A stretch of DNA of 17,976 nucleotides from DATLZM01 sp035559315 (lineage in GTDB: Bacteria > Actinomycetota > UBA4738 > HRBIN12). Below are positions 7,180 to 14,870 of this stretch, piece after piece. The stretch lies in assembly GCA_035559315.1 (NCBI GenBank), contig DATMBJ010000085.1:1-17976 (forward strand). The letters are read 5' to 3'. The translations under genes and the position numbers were made by a program. The notes beneath the pieces are model-generated. The model saw only the letters and a list, made by a program, of their open reading frames with translations, ran no database searches and was not told the DNA's origin. Position 1 is the stretch's first letter; each line of letters opens with the position of its first letter.

Positions 7180-8304
7180 GTGATCATCGGGGTTCCGAAG
7201 GAGATCAAGGACGACGAGTACCGGGTGGCCCTCACCCCGGAGGGCGCGAGGGAGCTCGTCGACGCGGGGCACGCCGTCCTGATCCAGGAGGGGGCTCCGG
7301 ACGGCTCGAACCTGCCTGCCGAGCGGTACAAGCGGGCCGGCGCGGAGTTCGTGGCATCGGCCGACGACATCTGGCGACAGGCCGATCTGGTCCTCAAGGT
7401 GAAGGAGCCGCAGCCGTCCGAGTACGCCTCCATGCGGGAAGGGCAGATCCTGTTCACCTACCTGCACCTGGCGGCGAGCCGCGAGCTCACCCAGGCCCTC
7501 CTCGAGCGGAAGGTCTCCGCCGTGGCCTACGAGACCGTCCAGCTCCCCGACGGGCGCCTGCCCCTGCTCGCGCCGATGAGCGAGATCGCGGGGCGGATGG
7601 CGCCCCACGTCGCGGCCCGGTTCCTCGAGAAGGAGCACGGGGGGCGAGGGATCCTCCTGGGCGGGGTCTCCGGCGTCCGGCCGGCCAAGGTGCTGGTCCT
7701 CGGCGCGGGGATGGCCGGCTCCAACGCGGCCTGGATCGCGGCGGGGATGGAGGCCGAGGTCGTCGTGGTGGACAAGAACCTGGACAAGCTCCGGTTCATC
7801 GACCAGATCCACAAGGGCAGGATCGTGACGCTGATGTCCGACCGGCTCACGCTGGAGCAGCGGGTCCGGGAGGCCGACGTCGTGATCGGGAGCGTGCTCG
7901 TCCCCGGGGCCAGGGCGCCGGTCCTCGTGACCGAGGAGATGGTGGCGTCGATGCGGCCCGGGTCGGTCGTGATCGACATCGCGATCGACCAGGGGGGCTG
8001 CGTCGAGACGTCCCGCATGACGACCCATTCGGACCCGACGTTCGTCGTCCACGGCGTGGTCCACTACTGCGTGGGGAACATGCCCGGGGCGGTCCCGAAC
8101 ACGTCCACCTACGCGCTCGCCAACGTCACGCTGCCGTACGTGATGGAGATTGCCTCCCGGGGCCTGGAGGACGCGGTCCGGGCGGACCCCGCCCTGGCCC
8201 GGGGCGTGAACACCTACGGCGGCGAGCTCACGAACGCGGCGGTCGCCGAGGCCCACGGCCTGCCCGGCACCCCGCTGGCCCAGATGATCCCCGGGGCGCC
8301 CTGA
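7180..8304 (+). CDS. ald: Alanine dehydrogenase
   Basis: This 374-residue enzyme interconverts L-alanine and pyruvate plus ammonia with NAD. It opens MIIGVPKEIKDDEYRVALTP. The known substrate and catalytic residues align without gaps: Arg15, Lys75 (LKVKEP), His96 (YLHLAAS) and Asp270 (DIAIDQGG). The Rossmann motif is VLGAGMAG (173-180). Length matches the family's roughly 370 residues. The start GTG is set by a GGAGG seven bases upstream and by the fit of the N-terminus. It has its own promoter-like element and is followed 22 bases later by the recombinase gene, so it may lead the operon that runs to the M50 homologue. Confidence 0.97.
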   Translation: MIIGVPKEIKDDEYRVALTPEGARELVDAGHAVLIQEGAPDGSNLPAERYKRAGAEFVASADDIWRQADLVLKVKEPQPSEYASMREGQILFTYLHLAASRELTQALLERKVSAVAYETVQLPDGRLPLLAPMSEIAGRMAPHVAARFLEKEHGGRGILLGGVSGVRPAKVLVLGAGMAGSNAAWIAAGMEAEVVVVDKNLDKLRFIDQIHKGRIVTLMSDRLTLEQRVREADVVIGSVLVPGARAPVLVTEEMVASMRPGSVVIDIAIDQGGCVETSRMTTHSDPTFVVHGVVHYCVGNMPGAVPNTSTYALANVTLPYVMEIASRGLEDAVRADPALARGVNTYGGELTNAAVAEAHGLPGTPLAQMIPGAP

Positions 8305-8326
8305 GCCCGGACCCGAGGACGGACCC

Positions 8327-9274
8327 GTGCCGAGGGACCCCCTGGCGCAGCAGATCGAACGCTTCCTCGACCACCTCCGGGCGGAGCGGGGGCTCGCGGT
8401 CAACACGCTCGAGGCGTACCGGCGGGACCTGGCGCGCTACCGGGCGTTCCTGCTCCGACGGGGGGTGCGGGACGGGGCGCTCCCGGCCGCCGACGACGTG
8501 CGAGGGTTCGTCGCCCACCTGTCGGCCGCCGTCCACCGGGACGGTCGGCGCTACCGGGCCTCGAGCGTCGCCCGGGCCCTCTCCGCGGTGCGAGCCTTCC
8601 ACCGGTTCCTGGTCCGCGAGGGCCTGGCCGGCGACGACCCGAGCGCGGGCGTGGTCCGGCCCAAGCTCCCGCGGTCGCTCCCCAGGCCGATCTCCGTGGA
8701 GCAGGCCGCCCGGCTCCTCGACGGGCCCCACGACCCGAGCCCCGCGGGCCTCCGGGACCGGGCGATGCTGGAGGTCCTCTACGGCTCCGGGCTGCGCATC
8801 TCGGAGCTCGTGGGGCTGGACGTGGACGACCTCGACCTCGAGGAGGGGACCGTCCGGGTCCTGGGGAAGGGCGGGAGGGAGCGGGAGGTCCCGCTCGGCC
8901 GGGCTGCCCGGGACGCCCTGGCCCGCTACCTCTCGGCCGGCCGGCCGGCCCTCGCCTCGGCGCGCTCGCGCGGCGCGCTGTTCCTGAACCGCCGGGGCGG
9001 CCGCCTCACGCGACAGGGCTGCGCCCGGATCCTGGCCCGGCGGGCACGGGCCGCCGGCATCGACGTGCGGGTGACGCCGCACACGCTGCGCCACTCCTTC
9101 GCGACCCACCTCCTGGAGGGCGGGGCCGACGTCCGGGTGGTGCAGGAGCTCCTGGGCCACGCGAGCGTGGCCACCACCCAGGTCTACACGCTCGTGACCC
9201 GGGAGCACCTCCGCGAGGTGTACCTGACCACGCATCCGAGGGCACGACGGCCGACCACGGCCGGCGGGAGGTGA
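8327..9274 (+). CDS. xerD: XerD-like site-specific tyrosine recombinase
   Basis: This 315-residue protein has a SAM-like DNA-binding N-terminus (about 5-105) and a catalytic domain with the full residue set: Arg157 (SGLRISEL), Lys181 (GKGGRE), His252 and Arg255 (HTLRHSFATHLLEGG), His278 (LLGHAS) and nucleophile Tyr287 (TTQVYT). Length is close to the usual 300. Xer proteins resolve chromosome dimers at dif before division. The position near pyrG and nudix, as in Mycobacterium, supports a housekeeping Xer rather than a phage or integron integrase, and no att-like repeats or mobile genes flank it. The choice of XerD over XerC rests on gene order. A weak purine stretch precedes the GTG start, and its stop overlaps the next start by one base. 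Confidence 0.93.
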   Translation: MPRDPLAQQIERFLDHLRAERGLAVNTLEAYRRDLARYRAFLLRRGVRDGALPAADDVRGFVAHLSAAVHRDGRRYRASSVARALSAVRAFHRFLVREGLAGDDPSAGVVRPKLPRSLPRPISVEQAARLLDGPHDPSPAGLRDRAMLEVLYGSGLRISELVGLDVDDLDLEEGTVRVLGKGGREREVPLGRAARDALARYLSAGRPALASARSRGALFLNRRGGRLTRQGCARILARRARAAGIDVRVTPHTLRHSFATHLLEGGADVRVVQELLGHASVATTQVYTLVTREHLREVYLTTHPRARRPTTAGGR

Positions 9275-9636
9275 TGAAGGTGCTGGATGAGGCCACGCTG
9301 TCCCGGCTCCGGTCCGCGCTCGAGGAGCAGCGCGAGAACCTCCGGAAGGAGATCTCCGAGCACGGCGCGGACCCGGATTCCGACGAGGTGCAGCTCGACA
9401 TCGAGCGCGGGTTCTCGGACAGCGCCCACAGCACCGCGGAGCGGTCGCGGTTGCTCTCGGTGATCCGCGCGCTCCGCTCGAACCTCCGGGACGTCGAGCG
9501 GGCCCTCACGAAGATGGAGCTCGGGACCTACGGGACCTGCGAGAGCTGCGGACGGCCGATCTCGGTGGAGCGGCTCGAGGCGATCCCCTGGGCGCTGCTC
9601 TGCATCGACTGCAAGCGGAAGGGCATGGCGCGCTAG
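9274..9636 (+). CDS. DksA/TraR-family C4 zinc-finger protein
   Basis: This is a protein of about 120 residues. An N-terminal helical region (about 4-80) with charged heptad-like spacing forms the expected coiled coil. It ends in a canonical CxxC-x17-CxxC finger with Cys89, Cys92, Cys110 and Cys113 inside the typical GTYGTCESCGRPI and ALLCIDCKR context. DksA relatives reach into the RNA polymerase secondary channel; whether this one does so is inference. Start choice is uncertain: GTG 9271, ATG 9274 and GTG 9280 are all in frame. The GGGAGG at 9266-9271 has best spacing to GTG 9280, but ATG 9274 gives the usual TGATG coupling with the recombinase gene. Confidence 0.88.
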   Translation: MKVLDEATLSRLRSALEEQRENLRKEISEHGADPDSDEVQLDIERGFSDSAHSTAERSRLLSVIRALRSNLRDVERALTKMELGTYGTCESCGRPISVERLEAIPWALLCIDCKRKGMAR

Positions 9637-9659
9637 GGCCAGGGCCCGGGGGACGGAGG

Positions 9660-10841
9660 GTGAGCGAGGCGAGGATCCCGAAGGCGCTCCTCGTGGTGTG
9701 CGACTCGTTCGGCGTCGGCGGGGCGCCCGACGCGGCGGCCTACGGGGACGAGGGGTCGAACACCCTGGGCAACTGCGCGCGGGCCGTGGGCGGGATCAGC
9801 GCGCCGAACCTCGGCGCCCTCGGCCTCGGCCTCCTCACCGAGATCGTCGGCGTGCCGCCCCGCGCCGATCCGGGCACCGCGCACGGGCGGGCGCGGGAAC
9901 GCTCCGCCGGCAAGGACACCACGACCGGGCACTGGGAGATGATGGGGATCGTCCTCGAGCGTCCCTTCCCGGTCTATCCCCAGGGGTTCCCCGAGGAGGT
10001 GATCCGGCCGTTCGAACGGGCGATCGGACGGAAGGTCCTGGGGAACCGGCCGGCCTCGGGCACCGAGATCATCCAGGAGCTCGGTGAGGAGCACCTGCGC
10101 ACGGGGCGGCCGATCGTCTACACGAGCGCCGACTCCGTGTTCCAGATCGCCTGCCACGAGGAGGTCGTCCCCGTCCCGACGCTCTACGAGTGGTGCCGGA
10201 TCGCCCGGCGGATCCTCACCGGCCCTCACAACGTGGGGCGCGTGATCGCCCGTCCCTTCGTCGGCCGTCCCGGCGCCTTCGTGCGCACCCCCAGGCGGCG
10301 TGACTTCTCCGTGCCACCCCCCGGGCCCACGGTGCTCGACCGCTTGATCGAGGCCGGGGTCGCCGTGTACGGGATCGGGAAGATCCAGGACATCTTCGCC
10401 GGCCAGGGCATCACCGAGGGCCGGTACTCGGACTCGGACGACCACGGGATCGACCTCTCGTTGGAGCTCCTCGCCCGCCCCGGCCCGGCGCTCGTGTTCA
10501 CGAACCTCGTGGATCTCGACTCGAAGTACGGGCACCGGAACGACCCCCAGGGGTACGCGCGCTGCGTGGAGGCCCTGGACCGCCGGATCCCCGAGCTCCT
10601 GGACGCGCTCGACGGAGGGCTGCTGTTCCTCACGGGGGACCACGGCTGCGACCCGACCACGCCCTCGACGGACCACTCGAGGGAACTCGTCCCGATCCTG
10701 GTGGGCGGGCTCCGCGGGGGCCCGTACGACCTCGGCCTCCGCGGCTCGTTCGCGGACCTCGGGGCCACCCTCGCCGAGCTCTTCGGCGCCCGTGCCGACG
10801 GCCTGGCGGGGGAGAGCTTCGCGCGGGAGATGGGGACGTGA
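9660..10841 (+). CDS. deoB: Phosphopentomutase
   Basis: This 393-residue alkaline-phosphatase-superfamily enzyme interconverts ribose (or deoxyribose) 1-phosphate and 5-phosphate in nucleoside salvage. Landmarks in order: LLVVCDSFGVGGAPDA (metal Asp15), DTTTGHWEMMG (86-96, including the Thr region phosphorylated in the family), NRPASGTEII, YTSADSVFQIACHEEVVP, LVDLDSKYGHRNDP, and the second metal cluster TGDHGCDPTTPSTDHSRE. Length is normal. The GTG start has a G-rich stretch six bases upstream but GGAGG directly adjacent, so the ribosome site is poor; no better in-frame start preserves the first beta-strand. It lies 23 bases after the DksA-like gene and shortly before deoA, forming a salvage pair. 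Confidence 0.96.
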   Translation: MSEARIPKALLVVCDSFGVGGAPDAAAYGDEGSNTLGNCARAVGGISAPNLGALGLGLLTEIVGVPPRADPGTAHGRARERSAGKDTTTGHWEMMGIVLERPFPVYPQGFPEEVIRPFERAIGRKVLGNRPASGTEIIQELGEEHLRTGRPIVYTSADSVFQIACHEEVVPVPTLYEWCRIARRILTGPHNVGRVIARPFVGRPGAFVRTPRRRDFSVPPPGPTVLDRLIEAGVAVYGIGKIQDIFAGQGITEGRYSDSDDHGIDLSLELLARPGPALVFTNLVDLDSKYGHRNDPQGYARCVEALDRRIPELLDALDGGLLFLTGDHGCDPTTPSTDHSRELVPILVGGLRGGPYDLGLRGSFADLGATLAELFGARADGLAGESFAREMGT

Positions 10842-10879
10842 ACGCGCACCGGGCCGATCGTTGGGGTGGAGGTGGAGCG

Positions 10880-10963
10880 ATGAGCACCGATGGGGGTCGG
10901 CCCAAGAGGCACCCTCGACTTGAGGTGGAGCTTCCGGTCCGCTGGAGGTCACGACGCTCATGA
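10880..10963 (+). CDS. Small ORF (27 codons) coupled to the deoA start
   Basis: Between deoB and deoA an ATG at 10880 is preceded by GGAGG with a seven-base spacer, one of the best ribosome sites in the window. The frame runs 27 codons and its TGA overlaps the deoA ATG as ATGA. The peptide is strongly basic; RPKRHPRLEVELPVRW (7-22) resembles the start of PilZ domains, but there is no room for the rest of such a domain. About nine of 27 third positions are A or T, unlike the flanking genes. It may be a leader peptide, a remnant of a lost gene, or chance. No function is claimed. Confidence 0.4.
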   Translation: MSTDGGRPKRHPRLEVELPVRWRSRRS

Positions 10964-12279
10964 GCGCGATGCCCAGGGATCCCAGGGATGTCGTGGCCGC
11001 GAAGCGGGACGGCAGGCCCCTCCCTCCCGATGAGCTCGAGGCGTTCGTCCTGGGATACGCGAGGGGCGAGGTCCCCGACTACCTGGCGGCGGCGTTCCTC
11101 ATGGCGGCCTTCATCCGGGGACTGGACGCGGAGGAGACCCGGGCCCTCACCCGGGCCATGATCAGATCGGGCCGGACGCTCCCGCTGGACGGCGTGCCCG
11201 GACCGAAGGTGGACAAGCACTCGACGGGGGGCGTCGCGGACGGGGTGACGCTCGTGTTCGCGCCCCTGGCAGCCGCCCTGGGCCTGCGGGTCGCCAAGCT
11301 CTCCGGGCGGGGGCTCGGGCACACGGGGGGAACCCTGGACAAGCTCGAGTCGATCCCGGGTCTCCGGACCGACCTCGGGCCCGAGGAGCTGGAGCGGCAG
11401 GTCGCCGAGGTCGGGTGCGCCGTGGCGGCCCAGAGCCCCGACCTGGTGCCGGCGGACGGCGCTCTCTACGCGCTGCGCGACGCCACGGCCACGGTCCCGT
11501 CGATCCCCTTGATCGCGGCGAGCGTTATGTCCAAGAAGCTGGCCGTGGGGAGCGACCTGATCCTCCTGGACGTGAAGGCGGGGAGCGGAGCGTTCATGAA
11601 GACCGTGGACGACGCCGTGGCCCTGGCCCGGGCGTGCATGGATCTGGCCGCGGGGTTCGGCCGCCGGGCCCGGGCGGCCGTGACCGACATGTCCCAGCCG
11701 CTGGGCCGGGCCGTGGGGAACGCCCTCGACGTGGCCGAGGCCGTCGAGCTCCTGAGCGGACGCTCCGGCGGCAGGCTGCTCGAGCTGGTCATGGCCTTCG
11801 CGACCGAGGCCCTGGTCCGCCTGGAGGGTTCCTCCCCCGAGGACGCCCGGTCCCGCGCCGAGCGGGCGCTGGCCGAAGGCGCCGCGCTCGAACGGTTCCG
11901 ACGGATGGTCGCGGCCCAGGGCGGCGACCCCAGGGTGGCCGACGACCCCTGGGCCGTGCTGCCCCGGGCGCCCGTCGTGCTGCCGATCGAGGCCGAGGCG
12001 TCGGGGACGCTGGCGGCGGTCGAGGCGGAGGAGATCGGCCGGGCCAGCGTGGACCTGGGCGCCGGCCGACGGCGGAAGGGGGACCCGGTGGATCCCGCGG
12101 TGGGCATCGTGTTCCACCCCAAGGTGGGGGACCGGGTGGAGCGGGGCGAGCCGGTGGGGGAGGTGCACGCGCGCGACGAGGACGCCGCGCGGGCCGCGGC
12201 CCGTCGGGTGCTGGGGGCGCTCAGGCTCTCCGACGGCCCGGTCGCGCCGCCCCCCCTCGTGCACGGGTGGTTCGGCTGA
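10960..12279 (+). CDS. deoA: Pyrimidine-nucleoside (thymidine) phosphorylase
   Basis: This 439-residue enzyme phosphorolyses thymidine or uridine to base and (deoxy)ribose-1-phosphate, the substrate of the neighbouring DeoB. The N-terminal helical domain carries KHSTGG (86-91, phosphate site). The family signature SGRGLGHTGGTLDKLE (115-130) is intact. Arg173, Ser188 and Lys192 (ALRD, AASVMSKK) fall two residues from their E. coli counterparts. A C-terminal alpha/beta domain with GIVFHPKVGDRVERGEPV closes the protein. I use ATG 10960, with GGAGG 11 bases upstream and a coupled small ORF; ATG 10969 is a weaker alternative. The stop overlaps the M50 start as TGATG. Thymidine-only versus broad pyrimidine specificity is not settled by sequence. 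Confidence 0.95.
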   Translation: MSAMPRDPRDVVAAKRDGRPLPPDELEAFVLGYARGEVPDYLAAAFLMAAFIRGLDAEETRALTRAMIRSGRTLPLDGVPGPKVDKHSTGGVADGVTLVFAPLAAALGLRVAKLSGRGLGHTGGTLDKLESIPGLRTDLGPEELERQVAEVGCAVAAQSPDLVPADGALYALRDATATVPSIPLIAASVMSKKLAVGSDLILLDVKAGSGAFMKTVDDAVALARACMDLAAGFGRRARAAVTDMSQPLGRAVGNALDVAEAVELLSGRSGGRLLELVMAFATEALVRLEGSSPEDARSRAERALAEGAALERFRRMVAAQGGDPRVADDPWAVLPRAPVVLPIEAEASGTLAAVEAEEIGRASVDLGAGRRRKGDPVDPAVGIVFHPKVGDRVERGEPVGEVHARDEDAARAAARRVLGALRLSDGPVAPPPLVHGWFG

Positions 12280-12920
12280 TGGATCGGCTCCTCCTGGCGC
12301 TCGAGCTGGCGGGGTCGATCGGCGTGGCCCTGCTGCTCCGGGAGCACGTCCGCGCCCTGGTCGCCGACCGGCTCGGTGACGGGAGCCCGCGCCGCTTCGG
12401 CTGGCTCCGCCTCGACCCCCGCCCGAAGCTCGACCCGCTCGGGTCGCTGATCCTCCCGGGGCTGATCGTGATCCTGTGGGCGTCCGGCGCCGGGTACCAG
12501 CCCCCGCCGTTCGCCTACGCGAAACCGATGCCGCTCGAGCCCTCGTGGCTGCGGCGCGGCGAACGCGACGCCGCCTGGGTGGCGCTCGCGGGGCCCCTCG
12601 CCAACCTGGCCCTCGCCGTGGTGATCGGCGTGCTCGTGCGGATCCCGATGCCGCCGGAGGCGGCCCGGGCCACCGCGATCGCGCTCTACACGAACGTCGT
12701 GTTCTTCGTCTTCCACCTGATGCCGATCCCGGGCCTCGACGGGGCCCACCTCCTGGCCCGCGTGCTGCCCCCTCGCGCGCGCCATACCTACGAGAACCTC
12801 GGGGAGTACCTGCCGCTCTTCGTCCTCCTCGTGTTCTTCCTCCTCGCGGGGCCGCTCCTCGGGATCGTCCAGGGGCTCTCGAACCTCGTCTGCCGCGTCG
12901 TGGCCGGGGTCCCCTGCTGA
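12279..12920 (+). CDS. Site-2-protease (M50) homologue lacking the HExxH histidines
   Basis: This 213-residue membrane protein starts at an ATG overlapping the deoA stop. It follows the minimal rhomboid-sized S2P plan: helix 1 (about 4-20), then RLGDGSPRRFGWLRLDP, LDPLG (51-55), YAKPMPLEP (80-88), VALAGPLANLALAVVIGVLV (101-120), and helix 4 with FHLMPIPGLDGAHLL (145-159), which keeps the metal Asp154. The zinc motif HExxH normally sits just before ADRLGD; here it reads REHVR (21-25), with Arg21 and Arg25 in place of both histidines and only Glu22 kept. The usual FNLxPIPPLDG has His for Asn and Gly for the second Pro. It is therefore probably inactive as a zinc protease. Active homologues sit between deoA and trpS in other lineages, as far as I know. 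Confidence 0.85.
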   Translation: MDRLLLALELAGSIGVALLLREHVRALVADRLGDGSPRRFGWLRLDPRPKLDPLGSLILPGLIVILWASGAGYQPPPFAYAKPMPLEPSWLRRGERDAAWVALAGPLANLALAVVIGVLVRIPMPPEAARATAIALYTNVVFFVFHLMPIPGLDGAHLLARVLPPRARHTYENLGEYLPLFVLLVFFLLAGPLLGIVQGLSNLVCRVVAGVPC

Positions 12921-12969
12921 GTCCACCGCCGCCGGTCTCCGGCTCCCCGGGGCGGGGCCGGGGCCGCGC

Positions 12970-12975
12970 TATCAT
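12970..12975 (+). promoter_or_regulatory. -10 element (TATCAT) upstream of trpS
   Basis: The 122-base interval before the annotated trpS start contains TATCAT, matching TANNNT and standing out in very GC-rich sequence. No -35 is apparent. Transcription would begin near 12982-12983, where an ATC codon in the trpS frame lies seven bases after the hexamer, the spacing seen at leaderless starts. Confidence 0.45.
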
Positions 12976-13042
12976 CGCGGGCATCGAGACGCCCACCCCC
13001 GCTCCGTCCCCACCCTCGCGCCCGGCGGGGCGCAAGGCCAGG

Positions 13043-14011
13043 GTGCTCACCGGCTACCGACCCACGGGCCCGATGCACGTCGGGCACTGGTTCGGGAACG
13101 TGCTCAACATGGTCCGCCTCCAGGACGAGCACGAGGCGTTCTACTTCATCGCCGACTGGCACATGCTCACGACCCACTACGACCGCACCGCCGAGCTCCC
13201 CGGGTTCGTCCGGGAGCTGGTCCTCGACCTCCTGGCGGCGGGGATCGACCCGAACAAGGCCACGCTCTACCGGCAGTCCGACGTGCCGGAGGTCGCGGAG
13301 CTCACGCTCCTGCTCGGGATGATCACGCCGCTCGGGTGGCTGGAGCGGGTGCCGACGTACAAGGAGCGGCTGCGGGACCTCTCCGAGCGGGAGAGCGCGA
13401 GCTACGGCCTCCTCGGCTACCCGCTCCTCCAGACCGTGGACATCGTGATCGTGAAGGGGGAGCTGGTCCCGGTCGGGGAGGACCAGGTCCCCCACCTCGA
13501 GCTCGCGCGGGAGATCGTGCGCCGGTTCAACCGCCTCTACGGGGAGGTGCTGGTCGAGCCCCAGGCCCTGCTGTCGCCGTCGCCCCTCGTGCCCGGCTCG
13601 GACGGCCGCAAGATGTCGAAGTCCTTCGACAACGCGATCTGGGTCCGGGACGACGAGGAGGCGATCCGCGCGAGGGTCCGGAGCTTCATCACCGACCCGA
13701 AGAAGATCCGCCGGGGCGACCCGGGGCGGCCCGAGATCTGCCCGATCTTCGCGCTCCACCGGCTCTTCTCCCAGGACATCCTGGCCTGGACCGAGGAGAA
13801 CTGCCGGAGCGGCGCCCTGGGCTGCGTGGAGTGCAAGGGGAACCTGGCCGACCGCATCATCGAGTACTTCCGGCCGTTCCGCGAGCGGCGGGCCGAGCTC
13901 GAGGCGAACCCCGGGATCGCGGACGAGGTCCTGGCCGCGGGCCGCGCCCGCGTCCGCCCGATCGTGGAGGACACGATGAAGGCGGTCCGCGACGCGATGC
14001 GGTTCGCATGA
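13043..14011 (+). CDS. trpS: Tryptophanyl-tRNA synthetase
   Basis: This class I synthetase charges tRNA-Trp. From GTG 13043 it has 322 residues, with the HIGH-type motif in PTGPMHVGHW (His12, His15) and KMSKS at 190-194 (SDGRKMSKSFDN). YFIADWHMLTTHY and PVGEDQVPHLELAREI are typical for the family. The start is doubtful. GTG 13043 has only a weak AAGG five bases upstream and cuts into the first beta-strand, which normally reads RVLTG. In-frame sequence from 12983 encodes a plausible Pro/Thr-rich disordered extension of 20 residues but begins with ATC. A TATCAT -10 lies just before that. The stop overlaps scpA as ATGA. Confidence 0.95.
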   Translation: MLTGYRPTGPMHVGHWFGNVLNMVRLQDEHEAFYFIADWHMLTTHYDRTAELPGFVRELVLDLLAAGIDPNKATLYRQSDVPEVAELTLLLGMITPLGWLERVPTYKERLRDLSERESASYGLLGYPLLQTVDIVIVKGELVPVGEDQVPHLELAREIVRRFNRLYGEVLVEPQALLSPSPLVPGSDGRKMSKSFDNAIWVRDDEEAIRARVRSFITDPKKIRRGDPGRPEICPIFALHRLFSQDILAWTEENCRSGALGCVECKGNLADRIIEYFRPFRERRAELEANPGIADEVLAAGRARVRPIVEDTMKAVRDAMRFA

Positions 14012-14745
14012 CCGGGCCCACGCCTCCCGGCGGCTTCACGGTCGAACTGCCGGTGTGGAGCGGGCCGTTCCGGCTGCTCGCCGACCTGATCCTCGAGCAG
14101 AAGGTCGACGTCTGCGACGTGCCGATCGCCCGGGTCACGGACCGGTTCCTCGAGCACGCGCGGGAGGCGGACCGGTGGAGCCTCGAGGAGGCCACCTGGT
14201 TCCTCGCGGTCTGCGCGGTGCTCCTGGAGCTCAAGGTCGGCCGGCTCCTGCCTCGGCCGGAGGAGCTCGACGAGGAGGATCTCCTCGGCGGATCGCCGGA
14301 CCTCGCGTACGCGCGGAGCCTGGAGCTCCAGGCGTTCCGCCGCGTCGCCCGGTGGCTCGGGCAGCGCATCGAGGCCGAGGCGGAGTATTTCACCCGGGAC
14401 GTCGGGCCGGGGGAGGGGTTCGCCCACCTGTACCCGGATGTCCTCGCTGGGGTCGGAGCCGACGACCTGGCCCGGGTCGCGGCCGCGCTGCTGCGGCCGC
14501 GACCCGTGCTCGACCTCTCCCACGTGACCCCGGTGCGCGTGACGATCGCCGAAGCCATCCAGGCGGTCGAGGAGCGGCTCGCCCGGCTGGGGCGCGCTCG
14601 GTTCCGCGAGCTGGTGGCCGACTGCGTGGAGCGGATCCACGTGGTCGTGAGGTTCCTCGCGCTCCTCGAACTACACCGTGAGGGGAAGGTTGAGCTTTCG
14701 CAGGCGGAGACGTTCGGGGAGATCGAGGTGGGATGGCGAGCTTGA
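14008..14745 (+). CDS. scpA: Segregation and condensation protein A
   Basis: This 245-residue kleisin bridges SMC heads in the bacterial condensin complex. The N-terminal helix region FTVELPVWSGPFRLLADLILEQ followed by VDVCDVPIARVTDRFLEH matches the family's F-x-G-P-L-x-LLL-x-LI...DI-x-x-I pattern, with Phe for the usual Asp-Leu. The C-terminal winged helix ends VVVRFLALLELHREGKVELSQ and FGEIEV, typical for ScpA. The middle is a variable charged linker. Start ATG overlaps the trpS stop (ATGA). The stop codon is part of a sequence that can pair with a segment in front of scpB. Confidence 0.93.
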   Translation: MTGPTPPGGFTVELPVWSGPFRLLADLILEQKVDVCDVPIARVTDRFLEHAREADRWSLEEATWFLAVCAVLLELKVGRLLPRPEELDEEDLLGGSPDLAYARSLELQAFRRVARWLGQRIEAEAEYFTRDVGPGEGFAHLYPDVLAGVGADDLARVAAALLRPRPVLDLSHVTPVRVTIAEAIQAVEERLARLGRARFRELVADCVERIHVVVRFLALLELHREGKVELSQAETFGEIEVGWRA

Positions 14746-14870
14746 GGTCCTCCCCTGGCAGAGGGTGCGATCGCCGAGGGCGTGGACCCTCGGTGGAGGG
14801 GCACGCGCGGTGAGGACCTTCGTGGGGGTGGACGTCGCGTGAACGTCGAGGGTCGAACCTACGAAGGTCC
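14745..14870 (+). promoter_or_regulatory. Alternative-pairing RNA structure at the scpA/scpB junction
   Basis: Segment A is AGGTCCTC at 14745-14752, touching the scpA stop. Segment B is GAGGACCTTCGT at 14812-14823. Segment C is ACGAAGGTCC at 14861-14870. B pairs perfectly with A over eight bases or with C over ten, and the B:C helix extends inward by G-U, G-C and G-C. Inside the B:C loop, GACGT (14831-14835) pairs with ACGTC (14843-14847), leaving the probable scpB GTG (14839) in a seven-base apical loop. A further hairpin, CCGAGGG/CCCTCGG, lies between A and B at 14774-14793. The pairings are read from sequence; a regulatory role in scpB translation is inference. Confidence 0.5.

Noticed and set aside
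8327..9274. The tyrosine recombinase as the integrase of a mobile element
   Set aside because: It matches housekeeping Xer proteins in size and motifs, has neighbours consistent with a conserved chromosomal order, and has no att-like repeats, tRNA gene or phage genes nearby.
14782..14838. GTG 14782 as the scpB start
   Set aside because: The extra 19 residues are Gly/Arg-rich, differ in codon use and resemble no ScpB. The adjacent GAGGG is only one base from the GTG, and the GTG lies in a hairpin loop.
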